Shown: positions 1 through 11,462, numbered from the stretch's first letter. The stretch is DNA of 64,000 nucleotides from Flavobacterium crocinum (GCF_003122385.1 NZ_CP029255.1:3472001-3536000); one strand, 5' to 3'. Program-made: numbers and translations. Notes: generated by a model from the sequence alone, not told the origin.

Positions 1-3000
1 CTTTTGGCAACACATCCTGAACTTCTACATTTGTGGCAGTTAAATTACCGAGATTTTCAGCAGTTATCGTAAAAGTTACCTGAGTATCCATTGGAACATC
101 TGTTTTATCTACTTCTTTGTTGATGGCAATATCAGTAGAAGGGATGTTGATGGATTCAGAATCTTCGTCGTCTTCACTTTGATCTCCATTATCGTTATTT
201 GGCGTTGAATCCGGATCAAACTGGTTGCTCGCTGTAACCTGGGTTATATTGACATAATCGACACTTTCCAGCCCAAGCGGATTGGCAACAGTGGCTTGAT
301 AAGTCAATGTGATTCCGCCTACAGGAACGGTTAAGTTTACCCATTTGATGGTATTCAGACTAAAAATACCGCCATTGTTAATGCTCGAAATATTCTTGTA
401 ACCAAGCGGAATAATGTCCTCAACTGCTACTCCTGTTGCGGTACTTGGTCCTTCATTGTTAAGCTGTAGCGTAAATGTTACGACTTCATTTACGTTTGCG
501 TTTTTATTGCTGACCGTTTTTTCCAGACTTAAATCGGCTACGGCAACATTGATGGTTAAGCTGTCGTAATCGTCTTCTGTTATAACACCGTTATTTGGAG
601 TTGAATCCGGATCGGGCAGGTTGCTGGCAATGACTTCAGTTACATTTGTATATTCATTTGCAGTTCCCGATGGCGGATTGACGCGAGTGTAGATATCAAC
701 CGACTGATCGGTTCCGTTAGCAATATTACCAACATTCCAAACTCCTGTAATATAATTATACAAACCGCTGGTTGGACTGCTGGTTAAATAAGTAAATCCG
801 GCCGGAAGCAAATCTTTAACCATCACGCCACTTGCATTGGCAGGACCATCATTTTTGACTGTAACAGTAAAAATAACGGTTGCTCCAACATCATAAACAT
901 TATTTTGGTTTAATGCCGTTTTAGTGATCGATAAATCTGCCATCACGATAACTGGCGTAACCGAAATACTATCATAATCATCTTCTGTAGTCACTCCATT
1001 TCCAGGAGTACTATCAGGGTCAAATTGATCCGAAGTCATCACCTCGGCAATATTTAAGTATTCATCTGGTGTACCGGTTGGGCTTTTGACGTTAACATTT
1101 AGCAATAAGGTATGACTGTTTCCAGGCAGAATAATTCCCGGATTCCATTCGCCGGTGGCACGGTCATAGGCTCCCGAAGTAGAATTATAAAATATATATT
1201 CATATCCGGAAGGAAGAATATCTTTTACCGTAACTCCTGTAGCAATACTCGGACCTGAGTTGGTTACTGTAATAGAAAATGTAATTTGTGATCCCACGTT
1301 TGGTGTTAGAATATTGTTAATTACTCTTTTTTCAATAGAAAGGTCAGCTACAGCAGGGACAGGAGTTAACAGTACAGAACTAATATCGTCTTCTCCGCTA
1401 ACATTATTATTTGGCGTTGAATCGGGATCCAGTTCATTTGAAGCATAAACTTCAGCTACATTTTGATAAACTCCGGTCGTATTAACTTTTGCGCCTATCA
1501 ATAAAGATTCTGAAGCTCCGTTTGGAATGGTTCCAATATCCCAAATTCCTGTTGTATTATAGTATTGTCCGGCTGTCGAACTGTAAACTACATATTCGTA
1601 ACCGCTTGGTAAAAGGTCTTTAACCTGTACACCTGTCGCGTTTTGCGGACCGCTGTTTGTTACGGTAATTTCAAAAGTAATTGTAGCTCCAAATATTGGA
1701 CTCAAATTACCTCCAACGACGGCTTTTACCAGAGAGAGATCGGCCATAGGGACTACTGGTGAAGTTGAAACACTTGCATAATCGTCTTCTGTAGTAACTC
1801 CGTTATTTGGTGTTGAATTTGGATCCGGAAGACTGCTGGCAGTAACTTCTGCAGTATTTAAGTAATTTCCAGTCGCATTTACAATAGCGGTTAACTGTAG
1901 TGTCTGAGAATCTCCATTTACTAAAGAACCAATAATCCACTTTCCTGTAGTGTTGTTGTAAGTTCCTTTTGTTGCCGTAAAACCACTAAAGGTATATCCA
2001 GATGGCAATAAATCGGTAACTTCAACTCCAGTAGCATTTTGTGGACCATTATTAGAAATGACAATCTCAAAAGTTACCGATGAGCCTATTAACGGTGTAG
2101 CATTATTTACTGTTTTAGTTAAAGATAAATCTGCCGATTGTCCTAAAGGAGCTGTTGTAGCTGTTCCGTAATCGTTCTCAGTTGGAACTCCATTGTTTGG
2201 TGTTGAGTTTGGATCCGGTAAACTGCTGGCGGTTACTTCGGCAGTATTTACGTAATTTCCTGTCGGATTCACAATAGCAGTTATTCTTAAGACTTGCGAA
2301 TCTCCATTTAAGAACGAACCAATTGTCCATTTTCCGGTTACGGCATTGTAAAGACCTTTTGTTGCGCTGTAATTCACAAAAGTATATCCAGTAGGAAGTA
2401 AGTCTGTTATTTCAACTCCGGTTGTGTTCTGCGGACCATTATTAGTTGTAATTATTTCAAAAATAACAGGAGAACCGACTAATGGTGTTGGATTATTTAC
2501 TGTTTTAGTTAAAGCTAAATCTGCTGCCTGAGCATTTGCAGTAACTGTTGCTGTTGCATAATCATCTTCTGTAGTAACACCGTTGTTTGGAGTCGAGTCA
2601 GGATCGGGTAGTGCGCTTGCGGTTACTTCTGCTACGTTTAGATAATTCCCTGTTGGATTTACTACTGCGAAAATTTGTAATGTTTCTGATTTTCCGTTAA
2701 TCAAATTACCAATCGTCCATAAACCTGTTGTTGGATTATAAGTTCCTGTAGAAATAGTAAAATTCGAATAGGTATAACCGTTTGGAAGTAAATCGGTAAC
2801 AGTTACACCTGAAGTATCCTGTGGACCGTTATTGGTTACAACTACTTCAAAAGTAATCAATGAACCAACCAACGGATTAGCATTGTTAACGGTTTTAGTT
2901 AAAGATAAATCTGCGGATTGTGCTGTTGGTGTTATCGTAGCTGTTGCATAATCATTTTCTGTAGGAACACCATTGTTTGGAGTTGAGTTTGGATCAGGAA

Positions 3001-6000
3001 GATTCGCTGCGGTAACTTCTGCAATATTTAAATAATCTCCTGAGGCATTTACTAACGCAGTAACTTGTAAGGTTTCGGATTCTCCATTAGCCAAATTGCC
3101 AATATTCCATAAACCTGTTATTGAATTATAAGTTCCCGTAGAAACAGTGAAGCTGCTAAAGGTATAACCAGAAGGCAATAAATCGGTTATTTGAACACCT
3201 GTGTTGTCTTGCGGTCCATTATTGGTTACAACAACTGCAAAAGTCACAGGAGATCCGGCTAATGGAGTACTATTGTTTACTGTTTTAGTCAATGACAGGT
3301 CAGAGGATTGCGCTGTAGGCGTTGTAGTAACTTCTGCATAATCGTCTTCTGTTGTGATTCCGTTATTAGGAGTAGAATCAGGATCAGGCTGACTGCTGGC
3401 TGTTATTTCGGCGCTATTCGTATAATTTCCTGTTGCATTGACTAAGGCTGTTATCTGTAAAGTATGATTTGATGCAATTGGCATGTTTCCAATTGTCCAA
3501 ATTCCTGTTACCGCATCATAACTTCCGGCTGTTGCCGTGTAAGATACATAATTGTAACCGGTAGGAAGTAAATCAGTTACTGCTACATTATCAGTTGCTT
3601 GCGGCCCGGCGTTGTTTATCTGAAGACTAAAAGTTACCTGAGAGCCTACAAGCGGAGTAGTATTATTTACAGTTTTAGTTAATGATAAATCGGACGAGGT
3701 TGCAATTGGTGTTGTTGTAGCTTCAGCGTAGTCGTCTTCTGTTGTGATTCCGTTATTAGGAGTAGAATCAGGATCAGGCTGACTGCTGGCTGTTATTTCG
3801 GCAGTATTGGTATAATTTCCTGTTGCATTGACTAAGGCAGTAATTTGTAAAGTATGATTTGATGCAATTGGCATACTTCCGATAGTCCAAACTCCTGTTG
3901 CTACATCATAACTTCCGGCTGTTGCCGTGTAAGATTGATAAGTGTAGCCTGAAGGTAATAAATCGGTCACTGCAACATTGTCTGTTGCTTGTGGTCCCGC
4001 ATTGTTTACCTGAAGGTTGAAAATTACTTGTGAACCTACAAGTGGAGTAGCATTATTTACTGTTTTAGTTAATGATAAATCGGATGAGGTTGCAATTGGT
4101 GTTGTTGTAGCTTCAGCGTAGTCGTCTTCTGTTGTGATTCCGTTATTAGGAGTAGAATCAGGATCAGGCTGACTGCTGGCTGTTATTTCGGCGCTATTCG
4201 TATAATTTCCTGTTGCATTGACTAAGGCTGTTATCTGTAAAGTATAAGAATCTGAAATCGGCATGTTTCCAACATCCCAAATTCCGTTTGCAGGAATATA
4301 ACTTCCTGTTGTTGCGCTGTACGACACATAAGTATAGCCCGAAGGAAGTAAGTCGGTAACAATAACGCCGTTTGCTTCCTGAGGTCCAGAGTTTGTTACC
4401 TGAATACTAAATGTTACTAAAGAACCTACAAGCGGCGTCGGATTGCTTACTGTTTTAGTTAAAGATAAATCAGCTGAGGTTGGAACCGGAACTGTTGTAG
4501 CTTCCGCGTAATCATCTTCTGTTGTGATTCCGTTATTTGGAGTAGAATTCGGATCCGGAAGATTTGCTCCCGTAATTTCAGCAGTATTAGTGTAATCACC
4601 AGTTGGATTTACTCTTGCTACAATTTGTAGTGTTTCTGAATCACCGGTTACTAAATTACCCACATTCCAAATTCCCGTCGTAGTGTCGTAAGTTCCTGTA
4701 GAAACTGTAAAGCCTGTAAAAGTATAGCCTGACGGAAGAACATCTGTTGCCTGAACGCCAAAGTTATCCTGTGGGCCATTATTGGTTACAACAATTTCAA
4801 AAGTAACAAGTGAACCTACCAAAGGAGCTGAAGTATTCACCGTTTTAGTCAAAGACAAATCTGAAGATTGCTGGATAGGAATAGTGGTAGCGGTTCCATA
4901 ATCATCTTCTGTCGGAATTCCGTTGTTTGGAGTCGAATCAGGATCAGGATTATCACTATTGGTCACTTCAGCAACATTGTTGTAATCACCAGTAGGGTTT
5001 ACAATTGCATTGATTTGTAATGTTTCAGATTCACTACTTTCTAATATATCTAAAGTCCATAAACCGGTAGTACTGTCATAAGTTCCACTTGTTGCATTAA
5101 AGCTGGTAAAAGTATAACCGGAAGGTAATAAATCGGTTACCTGAACAAGAGCAGTATCCTGAGGCCCGCTATTTGTGGTTATAATGGTAAATGTTACGAT
5201 AGAACCAACTAATGGAGCAGGATTACTGACTGTTTTAGTCAAAGATAAGTCTGCGGATGGAGGTATAGGAGTTACAACAGCATTATCTTCATCATCTTCA
5301 CTCTGATCTCCGTCATCATTGTTTGGCGTACTGTCGGGATCAGGAAGATTACTGGCTGTAACTTGTGTTACATTGAGATAATCGCCTGAAGGAAGTACTT
5401 TAACATCCAAAATAAGAGATTCTGAAACCCCAACATCAACTGTACCAACATTCCAGACTCCTGTAGTACTGTCGTATAAACCGGCAGAAGAACTGTAATT
5501 TACATATTGAAAACCAGAAGGCAGTAAATCGGTTACCTGAACTCCTGTTGCATTGTTAGGTCCGTCATTTTTAATGATAAGTTCAAAGGAAATCTGACTA
5601 CCTACTACAGGACTGGTATTGCCTGCCACAACATTTTTAACTAATGATAAGTCAGCAGAAGGGCCTATAAAAGTGATTTCGGCATTATCCTGATCATCTT
5701 CAGAAGCTACATTGTTGTTTGGAGTAGAATCCGGGTCTGGTAAATCACTGGCTGTTATTTGTGCAATGTTCAGATAATTTCCCAACGGATTAACAAGTGC
5801 ACTGAAAGTTAAGTTAATATTTGAGTTTGCCGGCAAGTATAAATCTTTCCATTCTAAAGTAGCAGTTGCAACCTGATAAGTACCTCCGGTTGAAACTGAT
5901 CCCGGAATGAGTGTGTAGCCAACCGGAATTACATCCTGAACATCAACACCGGTTGCATTTCCGGGGCCTCTGTTTAATACATTTAAAGTGAAATCTACTT

Positions 6001-9000
6001 GTTGTCCAGCTGCAGCAGAAGTTGGCGTTACGCTTTTTGTTAGTTCTAAATCAGCTTGTTTTAGCGAAACAGTTGCACTGGCCATGTCATCTTCTGGTAA
6101 TCCGTTTCCGGGTGTACTGTCAGGATCAAGCTGTTTTGCAGTTTCGACTTCTGCGATATTGATGTAGTCATTTACGTTTGAAACAACATTCACTTTGGCT
6201 GTAATCTGTAAGGCAAGCGAATTTCCGTTATTCAGATTTCCAACATTCCAGATTCCTGTAGTACTATTGTATTTTCCGGCGCCATTATCACTTACATAAG
6301 TATAGCCTGGAGGCAATTGATCTGAAACTGTAATTCCTGTGGCATTATTAGGTCCGCTATTGGTAACTCTAATGGTAAATATAACATTATCGTTAATACT
6401 TACTGTTGCAGGGGAAACTGTTTTTTGTAAAGATAAATCGGCAACGTCTAATATTATTGACGCATCGTCCTGATCGTCTTCAGTAGCTATGTTATTGTTT
6501 GGCGTGCTATCAGGATCAAATTGGTCAGAAGCAATGATTTCGGCATTATTTACATAGTTTCCTGTAGTTTTGATAACAGCCTGAAAAGTCAGATTTACTC
6601 TGCCTCCAACAGGAACGGTAAGATTGTTCCACGTTACAGTATTGTCACCTACATTGTAAATTCCAGCGAGATTCACAGATCCCGGTACTATAGTATAGCC
6701 CGACGGAATATAATCACGGACAGAAACTCCTGTAGCATTTACAGTGCCGCCTAAAGAGTTATTATTGAAAATTTGAAGGTTGAATGTTACTACATCTCCG
6801 GCGCTTCCTGTAACAGGATTAACTGTTTTAGTCAATTCAAGATCGGCCACAGATAAAATGGTTAAATTCATAGTGTCTGATGAAACGGCGCAATTTCCGT
6901 TACTTACTGTCCATTCTAAAACATATATTCCGGAAACTGTTCCCGTTACTGTAGTAGTTGGAGATGTTGCATCTGTAAAACCTACAATACTTGGCCCCGA
7001 AACCTGAGTCCATTCTCCTGTACCAACTATAGGTGTACTGGCGTTCATATTTACAGGTGAGAATTGAGGAATAATCTGATTAGGACCTGCATTTGCCGTA
7101 GAAGGTAAATCATAAATAGTAATAATAACCCTATCCTCAGAAATACATCCCGTTGTTGCAATAGTCCAGCTAAACTCATAAGTTCCGGCGATTAATTGTA
7201 ATATTAATGAATTTGGATTGTTTGGTGATGCTATTGTAGCAGTATTTGGTCCCGAAATCTGAGTCCATGTTCCTATACCAATAACTGGTGCATTGGCAGC
7301 CATAGTTACAGAAGCTGTATCACATAATTCCTGATCAGGTCCTGCATTTGCTACAGTTGGAGGATCATCGTTAAAAGTTATATCTACAGTATCTGAAGAA
7401 GGCTGGCATAGAGATGGACTCGTAAAAGGGCCATTTGTAACCGTCCATGCTAAAGTATAAGTTCCTAAAACAGTAACATTTGAAAGCGTTGTAACCGGAC
7501 TGTTAGGGCTATCTATTACAGCCGAGGCTCCCGCAGGCTGGTTAGTAATAGTCCATGTTCCAATTCCAACAGTTGGAGCTGTTGCTGCTGTCTGATAAGT
7601 AGTTTGACAGGCCACAGCATCATCTGGTCCTGCGTTGGCAGTGCTTGGCGCTTCATTCATTACAATTCGAACCACATCTGATAATGTTCTGCAAGACTGA
7701 CTTTCGAAAACCCATTCTAAAACATAAAGACCTGGAACAGTTAAGTTTGACAGCGTGCTTGTTGGTGAATTGGGAGTATTGATTGTTGCTACACTTCCTG
7801 TAGGTTGATAAACAAATCGCCATTCTGCTGTTGTTACATCTACTGGCGGACTATTTCCAGCTAAAGTGGTGGTTCCTGCAACATCAGAAATGCAAAGTGT
7901 TTGGTCTGGCCCTGCATCGGGATCAATACTTGCACCGCTGAAAATAGAAATATTTACCAAATCAGATGAACCAGGACAAGTACTGCCATCAGGAAATGTT
8001 GTAGAAGTCGTGGTATAAGTAAAAACATAATTGTTCCCAGGAACTACAGTAGCATTTGCAATATAACTGTTGGAAGGTGATTGCGTTATGGTCACATCTG
8101 CAGGATTTCCGGTAGTACTGGTAAGTGTCCAGGTTCCGGTTGAGTTTTCATTTCCTTTTAATTGAACACTGCTTACATCGCAATAAGACTGATCTGTTCC
8201 CGCATTTGCAGTTGGAGTTACGACAACAATCATATCATCAAAAGAACCTGAACATAAAAAGATACTTTTAGCTGTTATCGTCCATCTAAAAGTGTAAGTA
8301 CCGGTTACAAGTCCATTAATTACAGTATTAGGATTAGAAGGATCGACAATTGTTGGCTGGTTTGGCGCACCTGTCAAAACAGACCATTGACCTGCTTCAA
8401 AAAAACTATCATAAGTACTTCCTGCCATTGTTACACTTGTATTATTACATACATTTTGATCGGGTCCTGCAACAGCCTGATGAGGTGGAATTCCTATTGT
8501 TAAATTGACATCATCAAAAGCTTCACCGCAGACTTCCGCATCTACCGTCCATCTAAATATATAATAACCGCTATAGGTAAAGGTAAATACAGCATTGGGA
8601 TCATGTATATCGCTAATAGTATAGCTTCCAACGCCCGAAATTCTGGTCCAGGTTCCAACAGCACCGCTGCTTGCCGTTGCGGCCATTGTTATTGTATTGC
8701 CGCAAATTTCCTGGTCTGGGCCTGCGTTTGCCGCTGGTGGCGTATCAGCAATGGTAACAGATACGTCACTTGTATTTGGTGCGCAAAGCCTGGTTATGGA
8801 TTGAATAGCCCAGGTAAAAACATAAGTTCCATTGCCTGGGACAGTTACTAAAGTATTAGGATCACTGGAATCTGCGAAAACGACTCCGGCAGATGGAGTA
8901 ACAGACCATAGACCAATTTCAAAAACCCCCGGAGTATTACCACTGAGATTAAAAGATATAGTACCGGCAGGATAACAAGCATCCGAACCTGCATCGGACG

Positions 9001-11092
9001 TCGATGAGGCTGTAGAATTGTTGGTTATAATGGTGACTGTGTCTGATATTGCCGAACTACAAGATGGGCCAGGATGCAGGTAGGATACAGTCCATTGTAA
9101 TTCATATTGAGATGTATTTGTAATAAAACCTGTTGCTACAGCATTGGGATCATTCACATTTGAAAATGAAATCGTATTAGGTCCCGAAATCTGGCTCCAA
9201 GTACCAATTTCACCGCTCTGAACAGGTGTTGCAGCAAGTGTTACTTGAGAATTTGCGCAAACGACTTCATTGGGGCCTGCATCTGTTGTTCCCAAAGTGC
9301 TGTCAGAAACATAAATAGTGACGGTTGAAATAGAAAAACCACAAGTAGCACCACCGCCTTTTGTAATATATTCAAAAACATAAGTTCCCGGAATGAGACC
9401 TGTTACCTGAGTATCTACGGCAAAATTATCGGCAATTGTTGCCTCATTCGGACCACTAAGCTGACTCCAAAAATGCATTCCGTCTCCAGTGATAACACCG
9501 GATAACATTGTACTCGTATCACCGCAGGGTAAACTAACGTCGGATCCTGCATTTGAAGGTGTCGGATCTCCTGAAACTATAATATTTAAGGTATCAAAAC
9601 CATAATCACAACCAATGGGAAGTGTTCCGTTTTGACTTCTGATAAATTCAACCGTATATTCCCCCGATTCGGTAAGGGTTAAGGTTAATGAATTGCCGAC
9701 ATTTTGCAATGCAGTTGGAAAAGGTGCCAATGGAGAAGTACTTGGACCACTTACGATTCGATATTGATTTACTCCTGTTCCAGTAACGGTAAGCGGAATT
9801 GTAAACACCGTTGCGTTACAGCTTCCTGCAATATCATTACCATTATTGGCTATAATAGTTCTGGTCGCCCCATTGTACTGAATATTGTAATCTTTGGTAA
9901 AAACACAGCCTGTGTTACTGTTGGTTAGCGTATATCTGAATTTATAAGGATCACCAGAATCTGAAATACCAGTTATTAATGTTGTCGGATTTGTGGGTGA
10001 TACGATTGTCGCAGTAGCTCCGCTAATTTGTGTCCATTGAACGGTTTCTCCTGCATACAAAGGAGTTTGCGCTACTAAAGTGACTTGAGTAATGGTATTA
10101 TCGCAAAAGAAAATATCTTCATCACCACCAGGAAGAGTTGTCACATCCTGCGTTGCAGCAGGAACATTAATAACAACTAAATCATTGCCCGAGGCACAAG
10201 GCCCTGTAACAGTCCATCTAAAGGTATAAGTTCCCTGAACAAGGTTAGAAACCTGTGTATTGTTTGAACCCGGACTTCCAATCGTTGGTGTGTTGGGGCC
10301 ACTTACAAAGGTCCATTGACCATTTTGTCCGTTAAGACCGCAACCTCCATAAGCTCCGGTAAGATTCGTAGATTGTGTTGTGGTATAACAATTACTTAAA
10401 GTTTGATCCGGGCCTGCAGAAACTGGCGTAACACCACCATAATTCGTTACTGTAATTTGAGAAGTTGTTCTACAACGTTGTCCCGGAGCATATTCGGGAC
10501 CTTCAATAACCCATTGCAAGGTAGTGGTTCCGCAGCTTGTTGCCGGAAGATTTATAGTTGAGGTTGGTAAATTAGGAAAATTAATAACAACTCCGGCATT
10601 ATTAGCGCCCACTATTTCCCAATAGCCTGTTTCTCCTGTGTTTTGAGGAGCATTTGCGGTAATAGACAGATTTCCGGAACTGTTTGGACAACTCGTAATA
10701 TTTCCGCCTGCGTTGGCAATTGTAATGGGTTGCACATTGACAACCTTATCCTGATAGGCTAAAATTCCGTCACCACAGGTTGCGCTATATCTAAAGATAT
10801 AGGTGTTTCCTCCTGTATAGCCAGTTATAATGGTGCTTGGACTATTTGGAGTATCAATAACAACTGCCGGGCCTGAAATTTGTGTCCATAATACATTGCC
10901 TATAATAGGAGAAGGATTATTTCCGGTTAAAACCAATGCATCGGTTTCGCAAATGGTGACGTTAAGTACTCCGGCATTTACGGTACAATTTTGAGCACCT
11001 ATTTTACTAATATGTAAAACCAATAAAATAAATGCTAAAAAGAGCTTTTTGGAAAAATTTCTAAAAATCGGGGAAACGTAAAATTGAGCCAT
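1..11092 (-). CDS. Giant secreted repeat protein (PKD/Ig-like modules plus 17 DUF11 repeats), C-terminus outside window
   Basis: One frame stays open from an ATG at 11092 to the left edge, about 3,697 codons. It was translated through the N-terminal half and spot-checked near 5,300 and at the edge. Residues 1-33 form a signal peptide with a long hydrophobic core ending in IGAQ. Residues about 34-1414 hold some 14 Ig/PKD-like modules of 90-100 residues with recurring NAGPDQ and WTQISGPN motifs. From about residue 1415, 17 complete DUF11-type repeats of about 130 residues follow. Each opens with ADLSLTKTV-like text and closes with an acidic DPDSTPNN linker, and an eighteenth repeat is cut by the edge. 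Such proteins in Bacteroidota are surface adhesins or gliding-associated proteins, usually exported by the type IX system through a C-terminal domain. That domain is not visible here, so the export route is inferred. No enzymatic domain was recognised. Confidence 0.88.
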   Translation of the reverse strand, partial: MAQFYVSPIFRNFSKKLFLAFILLVLHISKIGAQNCTVNAGVLNVTICETDALVLTGNNPSPIIGNVLWTQISGPAVVIDTPNSPSTIITGYTGGNTYIFRYSATCGDGILAYQDKVVNVQPITIANAGGNITSCPNSSGNLSITANAPQNTGETGYWEIVGANNAGVVINFPNLPTSTINLPATSCGTTTLQWVIEGPEYAPGQRCRTTSQITVTNYGGVTPVSAGPDQTLSNCYTTTQSTNLTGAYGGCGLNGQNGQWTFVSGPNTPTIGSPGSNNTQVSNLVQGTYTFRWTVTGPCASGNDLVVINVPAATQDVTTLPGGDEDIFFCDNTITQVTLVAQTPLYAGETVQWTQISGATATIVSPTNPTTLITGISDSGDPYKFRYTLTNSNTGCVFTKDYNIQYNGATRTIIANNGNDIAGSCNATVFTIPLTVTGTGVNQYRIVSGPSTSPLAPFPTALQNVGNSLTLTLTESGEYTVEFIRSQNGTLPIGCDYGFDTLNIIVSGDPTPSNAGSDVSLPCGDTSTMLSGVITGDGMHFWSQLSGPNEATIADNFAVDTQVTGLIPGTYVFEYITKGGGATCGFSISTVTIYVSDSTLGTTDAGPNEVVCANSQVTLAATPVQSGEIGTWSQISGPNTISFSNVNDPNAVATGFITNTSQYELQWTVSYLHPGPSCSSAISDTVTIITNNSTASSTSDAGSDACYPAGTISFNLSGNTPGVFEIGLWSVTPSAGVVFADSSDPNTLVTVPGNGTYVFTWAIQSITRLCAPNTSDVSVTIADTPPAANAGPDQEICGNTITMAATASSGAVGTWTRISGVGSYTISDIHDPNAVFTFTYSGYYIFRWTVDAEVCGEAFDDVNLTIGIPPHQAVAGPDQNVCNNTSVTMAGSTYDSFFEAGQWSVLTGAPNQPTIVDPSNPNTVINGLVTGTYTFRWTITAKSIFLCSGSFDDMIVVVTPTANAGTDQSYCDVSSVQLKGNENSTGTWTLTSTTGNPADVTITQSPSNSYIANATVVPGNNYVFTYTTTSTTFPDGSTCPGSSDLVNISIFSGASIDPDAGPDQTLCISDVAGTTTLAGNSPPVDVTTAEWRFVYQPTGSVATINTPNSPTSTLSNLTVPGLYVLEWVFESQSCRTLSDVVRIVMNEAPSTANAGPDDAVACQTTYQTAATAPTVGIGTWTITNQPAGASAVIDSPNSPVTTLSNVTVLGTYTLAWTVTNGPFTSPSLCQPSSDTVDITFNDDPPTVANAGPDQELCDTASVTMAANAPVIGIGTWTQISGPNTATIASPNNPNSLILQLIAGTYEFSWTIATTGCISEDRVIITIYDLPSTANAGPNQIIPQFSPVNMNASTPIVGTGEWTQVSGPSIVGFTDATSPTTTVTGTVSGIYVLEWTVSNGNCAVSSDTMNLTILSVADLELTKTVNPVTGSAGDVVTFNLQIFNNNSLGGTVNATGVSVRDYIPSGYTIVPGSVNLAGIYNVGDNTVTWNNLTVPVGGRVNLTFQAVIKTTGNYVNNAEIIASDQFDPDSTPNNNIATEDDQDDASIILDVADLSLQKTVSPATVSINDNVIFTIRVTNSGPNNATGITVSDQLPPGYTYVSDNGAGKYNSTTGIWNVGNLNNGNSLALQITAKVNVVSNVNDYINIAEVETAKQLDPDSTPGNGLPEDDMASATVSLKQADLELTKSVTPTSAAAGQQVDFTLNVLNRGPGNATGVDVQDVIPVGYTLIPGSVSTGGTYQVATATLEWKDLYLPANSNINLTFSALVNPLGNYLNIAQITASDLPDPDSTPNNNVASEDDQDNAEITFIGPSADLSLVKNVVAGNTSPVVGSQISFELIIKNDGPNNATGVQVTDLLPSGFQYVNYSSSAGLYDSTTGVWNVGTVDVGVSESLILDVKVLPSGDYLNVTQVTASNLPDPDSTPNNDDGDQSEDDEDNAVVTPIPPSADLSLTKTVSNPAPLVGSIVTFTIITTNSGPQDTALVQVTDLLPSGYTFTSFNATSGTYDSTTGLWTLDILESSESETLQINAIVNPTGDYNNVAEVTNSDNPDPDSTPNNGIPTEDDYGTATTIPIQQSSDLSLTKTVNTSAPLVGSLVTFEIVVTNNGPQDNFGVQATDVLPSGYTFTGFTVSTGTYDTTTGIWNVGNLVTGDSETLQIVARVNPTGDYTNTAEITGANLPDPNSTPNNGITTEDDYAEATTVPVPTSADLSLTKTVSNPTPLVGSLVTFSIQVTNSGPQEANGVIVTDLLPSGYTYVSYSATTGSYIPANGIWDVGNMPISDSYTLQITALVNATGNYTNSAEITASSQPDPDSTPNNGITTEDDYAEATTTPIATSSDLSLTKTVNNATPLVGSQVIFNLQVNNAGPQATDNVAVTDLLPSGYTYQSYTATAGSYDVATGVWTIGSMPIASNHTLQITALVNATGNYTNTAEITASSQPDPDSTPNNGITTEDDYAEATTTPIATSSDLSLTKTVNNTTPLVGSQVTFSLQINNAGPQATDNVAVTDLLPTGYNYVSYTATAGSYDAVTGIWTIGNMPIASNHTLQITALVNATGNYTNSAEITASSQPDPDSTPNNGITTEDDYAEVTTTPTAQSSDLSLTKTVNNSTPLAGSPVTFAVVVTNNGPQDNTGVQITDLLPSGYTFSSFTVSTGTYNSITGLWNIGNLANGESETLQVTALVNASGDYLNIAEVTAANLPDPNSTPNNGVPTENDYATATITPTAQSADLSLTKTVNNANPLVGSLITFEVVVTNNGPQDTSGVTVTDLLPNGYTYSNFTISTGTYNPTTGLWTIGNLINGKSETLQIFAVVNPTGNYLNVAEVTASALPDPDSTPNNGVTTEDDYATATVTANAQAADLALTKTVNNPTPLVGSPVIFEIITTNNGPQNTTGVEITDLLPTGYTFVNYSATKGLYNAVTGKWTIGSFLNGDSQVLRITAIVNPTGNYVNTAEVTASSLPDPNSTPNNGVPTENDYGTATTAPLGQSADLSLTKTVNNATPLIGSSVTFEIVISNNGPQNATGVEVTDLLPSGYTFSGFTATKGTYNNTTGKWIIGSLVNGDSQTLQLTAIVNATGNYLNTAEVTASSLPDPNSTPNNGVTTEDDYASVSTSPVVPMADLSLVKAVVGGNLSPIFGATITFEITVTNSGPQNATGVQVKDLLPSGYEYVVYSSTAGQYYNTTGIWDIGTIPNGASESLLIGAKVNTTGVYQNVAEVYASNELDPDSTPNNNVSGEDDISSVLLTPVPAVADLSIEKRVINNILTPNVGSQITFSITVTNSGPSIATGVTVKDILPSGYEYIFYNSTSGAYDRATGEWNPGIILPGNSHTLLLNVNVKSPTGTPDEYLNIAEVMTSDQFDPDSTPGNGVTTEDDYDSISVTPVIVMADLSITKTALNQNNVYDVGATVIFTVTVKNDGPANASGVMVKDLLPAGFTYLTSSPTSGLYNYITGVWNVGNIANGTDQSVDIYTRVNPPSGTANEYTNVTEVIASNLPDPDSTPNNGVITEDDYDSLTINVAVADLSLEKTVSNKNANVNEVVTFTLQLNNEGPSTATGVAVEDIIPLGYKNISSINNGGIFSLNTIKWVNLTVPVGGITLTYQATVANPLGLESVDYVNITQVTASNQFDPDSTPNNDNGDQSEDDEDSESINIPSTDIAINKEVDKTDVPMDTQVTFTITAENLGNLTATNVEVQDVLPK

Positions 11093-11462
11093 AAGCAATC
11101 AGAATAAAAAAGGTGGATGCTGATATTTTTGAAAGCAACCTTATATTAATAAATTGGGTTATGTATTAATTCGGAGTGAGGTTAAGAAAAAACTATGGGG
11201 TACTTCAAAATTAACGAATGTAGGCTATAAGGTTAGCTGTTTCGATGTTGCATATTATAAAATGAAACAAGAAAACAGGTATTGAAACATATTAAAAGTA
11301 AGAAATAACGCATGTTTAAATATTCCAGATAGCATTTCGTCGATTTTAAATGAAGATTCGTTTAAAATGGTTTTAAATAAAAATGCAGGACAATAGTATT
11401 ATTTTGTAGCTTAGTATCATTACAAAACCTAATTAGTATATTAATCTTAAAACTAGAATGTT
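11093..11462. other. Intergenic region between divergent genes
   Basis: These 370 bp separate the giant surface-protein gene from the doxX-like gene and must carry both promoters. I see no exact TAnnTTTG element on either strand, no hairpin terminator and no convincing small ORF. Confidence 0.5.

Noticed and set aside
1..6850. Roughly 390-bp spaced repeats considered as a CRISPR array
   Set aside because: The repeats are far too long, in frame and encode DUF11 domains.
1260..9928. Plus-strand ORFs inside the giant minus-strand gene
   Set aside because: They are shadows of the repeat-protein codons. The minus frame is continuous and carries clear domain repeats.
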